Shown: piece after piece, positions 27,814-36,031 of the stretch | Layout of the letters: each line of letters begins with the position of its first letter | Numbering within the stretch: the first letter of the stretch is position 1 | Assembly (NCBI GenBank): GCA_024103215.1 | Contig: JAGFIY010000161.1 | Span: forward strand, 1 to 36,031 | Length of the DNA stretch: 36,031 nt | Origin: Melioribacteraceae bacterium | GTDB lineage: Bacteria; Bacteroidota; Ignavibacteria; Ignavibacteriales; Melioribacteraceae | Direction: 5' to 3' | Program-made: the position numbers and the translations under genes | Notes under the pieces: generated by a model | The model's database searches: none | What the model was told of the DNA's origin: nothing | What the model saw: only the letters and a program-made list of their open reading frames with translations

Positions 27814-30798
27814 TCAAACTGATAAACCGGGTTTCAATATAATTCCTTGATTTTGGTGTCCATTTATTTTAACAGAGATTGGTTCTTTGAACTCCAAATG
27901 TCTTGCAAAATTAAATTCTTCAACAGCTTCTTGGCTAAGCATCCATTCCCAGTCAATAAAAGCAGATTTATCAGTTGAGTTAACTGTAAAATATCCTACT
28001 CTGAAGCTCGTAATATTTTGAAAGAAGTGTGATCCCTGTGAAGGTGTGACGTTAAAGTCTTTAAATCCAGACTCAACAATTGTACATGCCCCGGAAATTT
28101 GATCCCAGGTCACCGGGATACCCAGCCAATGATCAAAAGAACCCCATCTTCCGACTCCTATAAGGATATAAGGTCTTTGCCGCTTAAGTAATTTTTTGTT
28201 AAACTGACTAATTTCATAAGCGACCTCACTACTTTTGCCTCTGTCAAATTTATTTATATCAACCACAATCAGATCATAGATGCCATGAAATGATCCATTC
28301 CCCAACACTTGTGAACTTCTACAAATTAAATTTTCCTTAGGGTATTCCTCTAATTTTAATATCTCAACTTCACGGCTTATTACTAAAGGACGCATTTGTA
28401 AGAATGCAAATTCTTTCGGGCTAACATTCATATTTACAGCAAATTCAATTTCAACATACGTTCCCATTCCCCACGTGCCTAATTCTAAGAGAAGATCAAG
28501 AATATCTGCCAAAGGAAATACCTTATGTTTTAAAATAGGAGAGAAAGTTACAACTCTTTTTCCGGCACGCGAAATACCATCGTAAACTGCATCGTTTTCT
28601 GGTGAGTATGTTGATCCAACGTAATTAAGTGTTTGATCTTTTTCGGCGGCAGACAAATCATATTGTTTAACGAAAATTTCCGGATCTTGCTCAATACTAA
28701 CTATCTTTGTTTTTAAGTCCAAAGCATAAAAACTTTGTTGAGCATTTCTAATAGTCTCTTTAGTTGAGAAAAACTGTAATAGATGTCTCGGAAATTTCGG
28801 ACAAAACCGAACTGTTTCTCCACCCTCTACAACGGTTTGTCCTAAACCAAGCGCCACAAACGCAATTCCATCCTGAGATTTTTGAGGAGGTACCGGGTAA
28901 AAATTATATGATTTAGCAACACCGGCAAAATCGGGATAAAATCTCGACTGATGTTTTGAGCCAATCAATCGCTGAACAATTACCGCCATTTTTTCTTCCT
29001 CAAGCCTATATGATGTTGCCTTCATATAATCTTTAGCTGAACTTAGGAACTGGGAAGCATAAACACTTTTAATCGCTGTTAAAAGTTCATCTAATCTTAT
29101 TTCCGGATCGGGATCGTTGTTGGGAATCATAAAAGTTTTGTACACACCGGCAAATGGTTGGAACTGTGAATCTTCAAGAAGACTAGAAGATCTAACTGCT
29201 AAAGGCTCGTTTATTATTTCAAGAAACTCTCTAAGTTTATTTAATATATCTTCTGGAAATATAGATGCTTCGCGAAAAGTTTTTGAAATTAGATTATCGT
29301 CATTTTCATTCAACGCAAAGTTGAACAGTTTATTATCTTCAATGAATTGATCGAATACATCTGTTGCTATAACAATTGCGGAGGGAACAGATATTTGAAT
29401 TCCGGGATATCTGTTATGCAGTTCATAGTTGTTTATAAGTGTATTTATAAAACCCAAACCTCTGGCTTTACCACCTAAAGATCCGCCGCCTACACGTGCA
29501 AAACTATTATTAGGGTCAAAGGTAACTTTATTGAAATCGGTTACAATTCCTCTCGTTCTAAGTTGTTGATAAAGGACAAGTGAATCGATAAGATTTTGAC
29601 GTAACGCATCGTTTGTAGGAAAGTCGCTTAGCTTACGCGGACGAAGTCGATCGGCAAGCCAAAATTCTGTTCTTGCTTTTAACCAGCGGGAAAAATCATT
29701 TCGCTCTGAGTGAAAAATTAGTGATTCATCCGGAACCGTTGCTAATTGTTCTTCCAGTTGTCTTAGATTTGATGCTCTCGAAACTTCACTGCCATCCGGG
29801 AGACGAAAAATAAAATCACCAAAGCCGAAGTTTTCCAGAATAAAATTTCTCAAATCGTGAAGAAGTCGAGGCGAACCTTTGAGTAAAAAACCGACTTCAA
29901 TTTCCTTTGCCCGTGCTTCATATTCAGGATTACTAGACTGAAGAAGTATGGGAATATCGTGATGCATTTTTCTGACTTCCATTGCAAATTTAATTCCGGC
30001 TTCGGGATCGCGGATTCCTTCCCGCTTAAAATTTATATCTGTGATTACACCAAGTGTATATTCGTGATACTTTTCGTAATACTCCCATGCCTCTTCGTAA
30101 GTAGTGCATAAAAGAATTTTTGGACGAGCTCGCATCCTTAAATATTTGTGTGTAAGATTCACACCTTCAGAAAGTAAATACTGAGACTGCTTTAATATAA
30201 CTTTATAGATCAACGGGAGATAAGTAGAATAAAATTTTACATTATCTTCGACAACAATGATGCATTGAACTCCCCCAGTGCGAGTGTCATTCTCGACATT
30301 AAACTTATCTTCTATGTATTTTATTATTCCTATCAGCAATCGATAATCGCCTTGCCAAATAAAAATTCTATCAAATACTGAAACATCGTAATGCGTTTGT
30401 ATTTCTTTTCGCTCACGGTTATCATAAGCAAGAAGAATTATCGGTGTGTCTATTTCCAATTTTCTTACTTTGTTTACAAAATTGATTGGGTGCATATCCT
30501 CAATGTGAAGAGTTGTGACAATAAGATCAAAAGCGCTCTTCCCGTTGTTCATTAATTCAATTGCTTCGGATGCAGTAGTTACTGCGGTGAGTTCGGGGGC
30601 ATGACTCAAATTTAGGTTTTGATATTCTTCGCGTATAAGTTCATATAATCTTCCGTCTTCTTCAAAAAGGTAATTATCATAAAGACTTGAAACAAGGAGT
30701 ATATCACGAATTTTATAACGCATCAATTTCTGGAAGCGCTTGATTCTTTGACCGAACATACTCTTTAAACTGAGTTGTTCGAGCTTATTCATCTTCAT
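27814..30798 (-). CDS. Rec-Rec-PEP synthase-like ATP-grasp protein (994 aa)
   Basis: Paralog of the 1002-aa protein at 21083-24091, with the same order: degenerate receiver (about 32-163; Thr96 in place of Asp), intact receiver (about 178-323; Glu184/Asp185, Asp254, Lys307), linker, PPDK-type nucleotide-binding domain (about 433-806; GGGSLGGKARGL, AVRSSSLLEDS, VEIEFAV, LQMRPL) and the same tail with GRWGSFDHWLGIPV and PSQGSHFFQNITS. It lacks the catalytic phosphohistidine and PEP-binding domains of PEP synthase and PPDK, so an ATP-dependent phosphorylation or binding role on another partner is more likely than PEP synthesis. Start at ATG 30798 (another in-frame ATG at 30792). It leads an operon with the histidine kinase and response regulator genes. 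Confidence 0.85.
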   Translation of the reverse strand: MKMNKLEQLSLKSMFGQRIKRFQKLMRYKIRDILLVSSLYDNYLFEEDGRLYELIREEYQNLNLSHAPELTAVTTASEAIELMNNGKSAFDLIVTTLHIEDMHPINFVNKVRKLEIDTPIILLAYDNRERKEIQTHYDVSVFDRIFIWQGDYRLLIGIIKYIEDKFNVENDTRTGGVQCIIVVEDNVKFYSTYLPLIYKVILKQSQYLLSEGVNLTHKYLRMRARPKILLCTTYEEAWEYYEKYHEYTLGVITDINFKREGIRDPEAGIKFAMEVRKMHHDIPILLQSSNPEYEARAKEIEVGFLLKGSPRLLHDLRNFILENFGFGDFIFRLPDGSEVSRASNLRQLEEQLATVPDESLIFHSERNDFSRWLKARTEFWLADRLRPRKLSDFPTNDALRQNLIDSLVLYQQLRTRGIVTDFNKVTFDPNNSFARVGGGSLGGKARGLGFINTLINNYELHNRYPGIQISVPSAIVIATDVFDQFIEDNKLFNFALNENDDNLISKTFREASIFPEDILNKLREFLEIINEPLAVRSSSLLEDSQFQPFAGVYKTFMIPNNDPDPEIRLDELLTAIKSVYASQFLSSAKDYMKATSYRLEEEKMAVIVQRLIGSKHQSRFYPDFAGVAKSYNFYPVPPQKSQDGIAFVALGLGQTVVEGGETVRFCPKFPRHLLQFFSTKETIRNAQQSFYALDLKTKIVSIEQDPEIFVKQYDLSAAEKDQTLNYVGSTYSPENDAVYDGISRAGKRVVTFSPILKHKVFPLADILDLLLELGTWGMGTYVEIEFAVNMNVSPKEFAFLQMRPLVISREVEILKLEEYPKENLICRSSQVLGNGSFHGIYDLIVVDINKFDRGKSSEVAYEISQFNKKLLKRQRPYILIGVGRWGSFDHWLGIPVTWDQISGACTIVESGFKDFNVTPSQGSHFFQNITSFRVGYFTVNSTDKSAFIDWEWMLSQEAVEEFNFARHLEFKEPISVKINGHQNQGIILKPGLSV

Positions 30799-30829
30799 AG
30801 GCGATTATTTTTTGATATAACATGCGGTT

Positions 30830-30860
30830 AAAATATAATAAAAAAGGCAATCGATTCAAT
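30830..30860 (-). promoter_or_regulatory. Candidate promoter of the 994-aa/kinase/regulator operon, embedded in the upstream terminator
   Basis: On the minus strand ATTG (30860-30857), a 19-bp spacer and TATATTTT (30837-30830) approximate the TTTG / TAnnTTTG consensus. The leader would be about 25 nt. The -33 element and most of the spacer lie in the terminator of the upstream gdh gene. The sequence is AT-rich, so the call is tentative. Confidence 0.3.
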
Positions 30861-30889
30861 TTATTTTATAATAAATATCGACTGCCTTT
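30836..30889 (-). terminator. Terminator of the 446-aa glutamate dehydrogenase gene
   Basis: On the minus strand AAAGGCAGTCGAT (30889-30877) pairs with ATCGATTGCCTTT (30855-30843) over 13 positions with one mismatch, loop of 21 nt, followed by a T6 tract and TATT. It starts about 24 bp after the gdh stop. Confidence 0.8.
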
Positions 30890-30912
30890 AAAGTTAGTTA
30901 CTGATGTAAAGA

Positions 30913-32289
<1,377 letters not shown>

Positions 32290-32300
32290 CTATATAAGGA

Positions 32301-32308
32301 CAAACATA
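32301..32308 (-). promoter_or_regulatory. Candidate -7 element for the 446-aa gdh gene
   Basis: TATGTTTG on the minus strand is a perfect TAnnTTTG, identical to the one before carA, and would place the start of transcription about 40 nt before the gdh ATG. No convincing TTTG is found at the usual -33 distance, which would fit a promoter that needs an activator. Confidence 0.35.
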
Positions 32309-32378
32309 ACTTAATTTGTATATGAAACTTAGTGATATTTTACATCAAGAAAAAAGAAAACCGACGAAAAAGGGGATT

Positions 32379-32397
32379 TTTACCAAAAATTGTTACT
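32379..32397. promoter_or_regulatory. Second copy of the gdh palindrome (16/19)
   Basis: Read on the minus strand, AGTAACAATTTTTGGTAAA matches the palindrome at 25674-25692 in 16 of 19 positions, with 13 consecutive identities (GTAACAATTTTTG). It is centred about 135 bp upstream of the 446-aa gdh start and 83 bp upstream of the candidate -7 element. The symmetry is imperfect in the distal arm. The rest of the 32254-32526 intergenic stretch shows nothing else that I can assign. Confidence 0.45.
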
Positions 32398-32500
32398 TTT
32401 AGCTGTGTAGCTCACAATTTGTTTGATTAAGATTAAATATCCAATTTTGGGCTTGGTTTGAAGTTTTGCACCGGTTTACTTAGTTAATCTAATCTTTATA

Positions 32501-32528
32501 AAAAAAAACGATAATTCAGGTATTTATC
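32501..32528 (-). terminator. Weak terminator overlapping the MFS transporter stop
   Basis: On the minus strand GATAA (32528-32524) and TTATC (32514-32510) form a short stem with a 9-nt loop, followed after one base by a T8 tract. The stem is only 5 bp, but the T tract is strong and the position right at the stop codon is suitable. Confidence 0.4.
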
Positions 32529-33915
32529 AATAATATTTTTCCCTCTCTATTTTTCCTCGATTGAAAGAAAAATAAATTCCTAGAGCACTAATTGCAGAAA
32601 AGCAAATAAATGAATATTTCATAGCTTTTAAAAATACTGTATTTGAAACCATCTCAATTGCTTTACCATTAAACATAAACGAAAAAAAAAGTGCAGCTAT
32701 GGTCATGCTAGTTATTTGACCGACCACTCTCATTGTTGCGGCAGAACCGGAGGCTAATCCATATTGCGAATTATTTACAGAGCTCATAATTGTATTCATA
32801 TTCGGAGAGGAGAAAAGTGCAAATCCAAGTCCAACCCAAAGCAGCATCGTAATTATTAACCACACGGGTGTGCTTTCTGAAAACAAGGCAAAAATTGCCA
32901 AACCAATTGTGCACATTGTCATTCCGATAGTTGTTAAATATCTGGGCTGTAATTTATCTGACAATGTACCGGCAAAGGGAGAGAATATAGTCATCATAAG
33001 CGGCTGTGCCACAAGCAATGTCCCGGCATAACTTGGAGAGAATCCTTTAAGTTTTTGTAAATATAAACTAAGTAAAAAAACAATAGCAAAAGTTGCGCTG
33101 TAATTAATCAAAGCGGCAAGGTTTGAGTAAGCAAACAGTCTATTTTGAGTAAATAGTCTTGTATCAATTACCGGGTAATCAGAATTATTTTCGATTCTCC
33201 AAAAGATAACAACAGAGAGTAATCCCGCAGCAAACATTATCCATCCTTGAAACAATGGAATTTTTGAAGAACCGTAAGTAAGTAAAAGTAAACCAATCAT
33301 ATACCAAATAGATTCTTTAAATTCAATCTTCTGATATTCAGTTTTTGCCGACTCATCTTTCCCTAAGAAAAGGAAAGTTAATAAAGTAGTAAAAATACCG
33401 AGCAAAGCAGAAATATAGAATATTGATCGCCATCCCATAAATTGAGTTATAAAGCCGCCGGCGAACGGTCCAAAAGCCAATCCCAAATAAACTGCCGAGA
33501 CAGAAATTCCAAGAACTCTCCCTCTATATTTTTGAGGGAAAGCGGACACTAATATTGCTGGTCCTGTTGTTGTGACAAATGCGGTTCCAATTCCTTGGAG
33601 ATACCTAAAGACAATAAGCCATAATCCGGAAACAGAAAAACCACATAAGAAAGATGAGATTGTAAAAATTATAACACCAATTTTAAAAAACCGTTTAATA
33701 CCTTTAACGTCTCCAAGTTTTCCGACCGGGAGGAGAAACATCGCAGTAGCTAAAAGGAATGAGGTTATCACCCAACTTAGAGTTACGGCATCAAGATTAA
33801 AGCTTTTTTCGATTGCTGGTAAAGCGATGTTTATTGAGGAGATGAGAAATGTTCCCATAAAGGAAGTTACAGCTACAACCGCAACAATATAGATCTGTGA
33901 CTTGGAAAGATTCAT
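32527..33915 (-). CDS. MFS drug/metabolite exporter, DHA2 (14-helix) family
   Basis: A 462-residue inner-membrane transporter with about 14 hydrophobic helices, probably a proton antiporter of the EmrB/QacA type. Motif A is GKLGDVKGIKRFFKIG between helices 2 and 3, motif B is FRYLQGIGTAF in helix 4, and motif C is GLAFGPFAGGFIT in helix 5. PAILVSAFPQKYRGRVLGI is also typical of DHA2. I chose ATG 33915; an in-frame GTG lies 12 bases upstream. The substrate cannot be predicted. It appears transcribed alone. Its 243-bp upstream gap (33916-34158) holds no gene; I see no clear promoter or repeat there beyond AT-rich sequence. Confidence 0.9.
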   Translation of the reverse strand: MNLSKSQIYIVAVVAVTSFMGTFLISSINIALPAIEKSFNLDAVTLSWVITSFLLATAMFLLPVGKLGDVKGIKRFFKIGVIIFTISSFLCGFSVSGLWLIVFRYLQGIGTAFVTTTGPAILVSAFPQKYRGRVLGISVSAVYLGLAFGPFAGGFITQFMGWRSIFYISALLGIFTTLLTFLFLGKDESAKTEYQKIEFKESIWYMIGLLLLTYGSSKIPLFQGWIMFAAGLLSVVIFWRIENNSDYPVIDTRLFTQNRLFAYSNLAALINYSATFAIVFLLSLYLQKLKGFSPSYAGTLLVAQPLMMTIFSPFAGTLSDKLQPRYLTTIGMTMCTIGLAIFALFSESTPVWLIITMLLWVGLGFALFSSPNMNTIMSSVNNSQYGLASGSAATMRVVGQITSMTIAALFFSFMFNGKAIEMVSNTVFLKAMKYSFICFSAISALGIYFSFNRGKIEREKYY

Positions 33916-34158
33916 CAATATAATCACGCCATATTAAAATATGAAACAAAAATAGAAATATATCAGACGAATTGAAATGAATGAGTCAAATAACTCCGTT
34001 AATGTAGAATATCGTTTTCAGTTCAGTTACCACTAATAGCAGTCTCTAGTTCTCGAAATTTCTACTATTGAATAAGGCTAAGAAAGGAAATCCCGGAGAA
34101 TATTCTATAAAAAGAAAGATTAGATTATTTAAATTCCATAATATATTTAATTTAATCA

Positions 34159-34752
34159 TTATTTTTTTTTGTTAATCAATTTATGCCTATTTAAAAGATT
34201 CATTCCAATTTGTACAAAAATTATCAACATCAAAAAATCACTAATAACATTAATGCCAACCACTTTTGGAATTCTGCCAACCGGAAAGAGTAATATCCCC
34301 AAAATTAAAATCAATGTGTTCGGTAAACTCAGCGAACCTGCTTTTTTCATCGCAATAGATAACATAATAAGACCGATTGGAAATAAGATCCCCGGCATTC
34401 TGCTCGTAAAAAACAAAATCGGTTCGCTTAATATTTGTTTAATAACTTCAATATCTATTTGATGAATCAACATTGAACCGGCAGCACGCTCTGAACCGAT
34501 TATTGTTATGCCGATAAGAGTTCCAAAAATTGCAAGCATTGCGGAAATATTTGAAAATGTTGTGTTGTTAGAAAGCTTGACCATTCCAATTATCACACCA
34601 ATAAAAGCATAAAAAGAAAACCAGAAAATAATTGAATTAAACCAAAAGTAATCCTCCGGCAGTAGTAGTTTTAACACATCCGAAATTAACATTAGAAGTG
34701 GAGCTGAAATAAAGCTGACTGCTAAAATTTTATTTTGAAAATTCGTTTCCAT
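34159..34752 (-). CDS. Six-helix membrane protein of unknown function
   Basis: A 197-residue protein, almost wholly hydrophobic, with about six membrane helices (near 10-28, 36-58, 70-90, 115-133, 143-160 and 167-186) and a basic C-terminal tail (NRHKLINKKK). I recognise no family; it resembles small DUF4386-like membrane proteins in general plan only. The start is ATG 34752, marked by a near-perfect AAAGGAG five bases upstream. The longer open frame reaching 34875 overlaps the cupin gene and is not the true start. It lies 28 bp after the cupin gene and is probably co-transcribed with it under TetR-type control. Confidence 0.75.
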   Translation of the reverse strand: METNFQNKILAVSFISAPLLMLISDVLKLLLPEDYFWFNSIIFWFSFYAFIGVIIGMVKLSNNTTFSNISAMLAIFGTLIGITIIGSERAAGSMLIHQIDIEVIKQILSEPILFFTSRMPGILFPIGLIMLSIAMKKAGSLSLPNTLILILGILLFPVGRIPKVVGINVISDFLMLIIFVQIGMNLLNRHKLINKKK

Positions 34753-34780
34753 TAATTCTCCTTTGAATAATTCTATTTGA

Positions 34781-35335
34781 TTATTTAATTGGTCTAGGTG
34801 CATCAAAGAAATGTTTGTACTTACCCAAAAGTTTACCGACTGCAACTGTGACCGGCATAACAACTTTTTTAACAAAATTCGGAATAATTAACATATCATA
34901 CTCTGTCTTATATCTTGTTATAAGAAATGCAGTATCAAAGGGGTCGCCTTCAGGTTTTCCGGATTTTGTCATAGAGTTATAAATTCCGGTAAGAAAATAA
35001 TCCAACGAATTTGGCGGACTTACCCAACCCGAACACTCTAAAATATCATTCCCGGCATTCCAAAACCGGTGTGGTGTTCCTTTCTCAAGCAAAACTGATT
35101 CGCCTTCATTTAAGAAATATTCTTCTTTTTCCAAAATCTGATAACCGAGTTTACCTTTATCAACTCTTAAAAATTCATCTTGCTTAAAGTGAACGTGCAT
35201 AGGAGGTCCGGCGTCGGGCTGAACTTTATTTTTGACTATTACTTTACTTACTCCATTTTCTTTTATAACTGATTCAAAAGTAAGTTCTTCTCCAAACGGA
35301 TTGGAGATAGTATGCGGAAACATATACGGATACAT
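34781..35335 (-). CDS. Cupin-domain protein
   Basis: A 184-residue single-domain cupin. Motif 1 is PPMHVHFKQDEFLRVDKG with metal ligands His47, His49 and Glu54, and motif 2 is EKGTPHRFWNAG with His89. The fold may be a dioxygenase, isomerase or small-molecule binder; no substrate can be assigned. The ATG at 35335 has AAAGGA about 9 bases upstream; the frame remains open to 35392 but without a ribosome site. It is divergent from a TetR-type regulator gene, with a palindrome in the shared control region, and is followed by a membrane protein gene in the same direction. A role in handling a small hydrophobic or toxic compound is conceivable but is inference. Confidence 0.85.
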   Translation of the reverse strand: MYPYMFPHTISNPFGEELTFESVIKENGVSKVIVKNKVQPDAGPPMHVHFKQDEFLRVDKGKLGYQILEKEEYFLNEGESVLLEKGTPHRFWNAGNDILECSGWVSPPNSLDYFLTGIYNSMTKSGKPEGDPFDTAFLITRYKTEYDMLIIPNFVKKVVMPVTVAVGKLLGKYKHFFDAPRPIK

Positions 35336-35361
35336 TGTCTTAAATCCTTTGTTGTTAATAA

Positions 35362-35393
35362 AAAAAATAGTACATTGTACTAATAAATGCAAG
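35362..35393 (-). promoter_or_regulatory. Candidate promoter for the cupin/membrane-protein operon
   Basis: On the minus strand CTTG (35393-35390), a 20-bp spacer and TATTTTTT (35369-35362) approximate the TTTG / TAnnTTTG pattern. The palindrome at 35368-35382 fills the spacer, so a bound repressor would block it. Confidence 0.35.
35368..35382. promoter_or_regulatory. 15-bp palindrome, likely TetR-family operator
   Basis: TAGTACA-T-TGTACTA: perfect 7-bp arms around a single base. It lies between the divergent cupin gene (start 35335) and the TetR-type gene (first ATG 35387), overlapping candidate promoters for both directions (rightward: TTTG 35348-35351, 19-bp spacer, TACATTGT 35371-35378). 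Self-regulating TetR proteins normally bind such a site. Confidence 0.65.
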
Positions 35394-36031
35394 AAAAATT
35401 CTTTGAGTGGATTAAAAATATGTCGATGAGAGAAATTATATTATCTACAACATTGGAAATGATAAATAAAGATGGATATGACAAAGTTAAAGTGAGGGAT
35501 ATTGCCAGAAGACTAGATATTAGTCCGGGCAATTTATCATATCATTTTAATAAAAAGGAAGATATACTTTTTGAATTGCTACGAAACTTCAGTAATGAGA
35601 ATAATCAATATTATGAGGAATTCGATAGAAGTGAAAAAACGAACAAAAATTTGTTAAAAATGCTTAAGAATATCTTCCACAATCAATTTAGATTTAGGGG
35701 GATATTTATAGGTAATCAACTTATCCAAAGGGAACTGCAGGAAAATAAGGGATTTAATTATTCCAAAATTGCAGAAAAAAGAATAGAAAGCTTTAGGAAT
35801 ATTTTACAACAGTTGGTTAATCACAACCAGTTGAAAATAGATAAAAGTGAAATCGAATTTCTTCTTTCATTTTTTAGTTTGTTCAACCGATTTTGGCTGG
35901 CAGAAGCATTCTTATTAAGAAAAGAAAGAAATGAAAATAAAGTTATTAAACATTACCTCTCTGTTTTAGCAAAACAGTTATCACTTTTCAGCACAAAAAA
36001 GGGGAGAGATTCGATTGATGAGTTTTTGGAG
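35387..36031 (+). CDS. TetR-family transcriptional regulator, 3' end cut by window edge
   Basis: A frame open from ATG 35387 to the end of the window, 215 codons without a stop. The N-terminal helix-turn-helix reads EIILSTTLEMINKDGYDKV then VRDIARRLDISPGNLSYHF and NKKEDILFELL, the standard TetR layout. The remainder is an all-helical ligand and dimer domain with no recognisable signature. The start may instead be ATG 35420 or 35426, which would give a more usual short arm before helix 1 and leave the palindrome fully upstream of the gene. With a normal TetR length near 200-220 residues only a few codons are missing. Its likely target is the divergent cupin operon and itself. Confidence 0.85.
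   Translation, partial: MQEKFFEWIKNMSMREIILSTTLEMINKDGYDKVKVRDIARRLDISPGNLSYHFNKKEDILFELLRNFSNENNQYYEEFDRSEKTNKNLLKMLKNIFHNQFRFRGIFIGNQLIQRELQENKGFNYSKIAEKRIESFRNILQQLVNHNQLKIDKSEIEFLLSFFSLFNRFWLAEAFLLRKERNENKVIKHYLSVLAKQLSLFSTKKGRDSIDEFLE

Noticed and set aside
21083-30798. Calling the two large proteins PEP synthase or pyruvate phosphate dikinase
   Set aside because: Only the nucleotide-binding domain is present; the phosphohistidine swivel and the PEP/pyruvate barrel are missing.
34753-34875. Extended N-terminus of the six-helix membrane protein overlapping the cupin gene
   Set aside because: The extension lies out of frame inside the cupin gene. A near-perfect ribosome site stands before the ATG at 34752.

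Overview
The window looks like a chromosomal segment from an AT-rich member of the Bacteroidota/Chlorobi group, most likely the Ignavibacteria. The reasons are a type IX secretion C-terminal domain with the NPFNP signature on a secreted phosphatase, a complete Na+-pumping NADH:quinone reductase operon, and candidate promoters of the TTTG / TAnnTTTG type typical of Bacteroidota. I see no rRNA, tRNA, insertion sequence, phage gene or CRISPR array. All assignments are by reading motifs; no database search was run.

Left part (1-7123): a truncated secreted protein on the minus strand diverges from carAB (both subunits of glutamine-dependent carbamoyl-phosphate synthase), followed by a PhoD-like phosphatase exported by type IX secretion.

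Second block (7267-14965): nqrABCDEF, a CBS-pair protein, apbE (the FMN transferase that flavinylates NqrB and NqrC) and a 63-residue membrane-anchored four-cysteine protein in the place where the Nqr maturation factor NqrM is expected, closed by a good intrinsic terminator. This is a whole Na+-NQR assembly kit in one run.

Third block (14999-19584): a co-directional run of a beta-propeller lipoprotein, a PA-M28-PDZ aminopeptidase, a THEP1-like NTPase, a MOSC protein of the YiiM type and a HAD nucleotidase of the YjjG type. The last two families are both linked to handling abnormal bases, so the end of this run may be a nucleotide-sanitation module.

Fourth block (19641-32253, all minus strand) is the most unusual. 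It holds three glutamate dehydrogenases interleaved with two paralogous proteins of about 1000 residues and a cytoplasmic PAS histidine kinase / NarL-type regulator pair. In transcription order: class-I GDH (446 aa, NAD-type signature), Rec-Rec-ATP-grasp protein (994 aa), kinase, response regulator, class-I GDH (453 aa, NADP-type signature), Rec-Rec-ATP-grasp protein (1002 aa), a zinc-ribbon miniprotein, and a third GDH (415 aa). The large proteins have the nucleotide-binding half of PEP synthase but no phosphohistidine or PEP domain. Their first receiver domain is degenerate and their second is intact in both copies. Both class-I gdh genes are preceded by related copies of a 19-bp palindrome. 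I propose a dedicated signalling system that sets glutamate/2-oxoglutarate/ammonium flux in response to energy or carbon state.

Right end (32501-36031): a DHA2-type MFS exporter, then a cupin protein plus six-helix membrane protein transcribed away from a TetR regulator cut by the window edge, with a 15-bp palindrome between them as likely operator.
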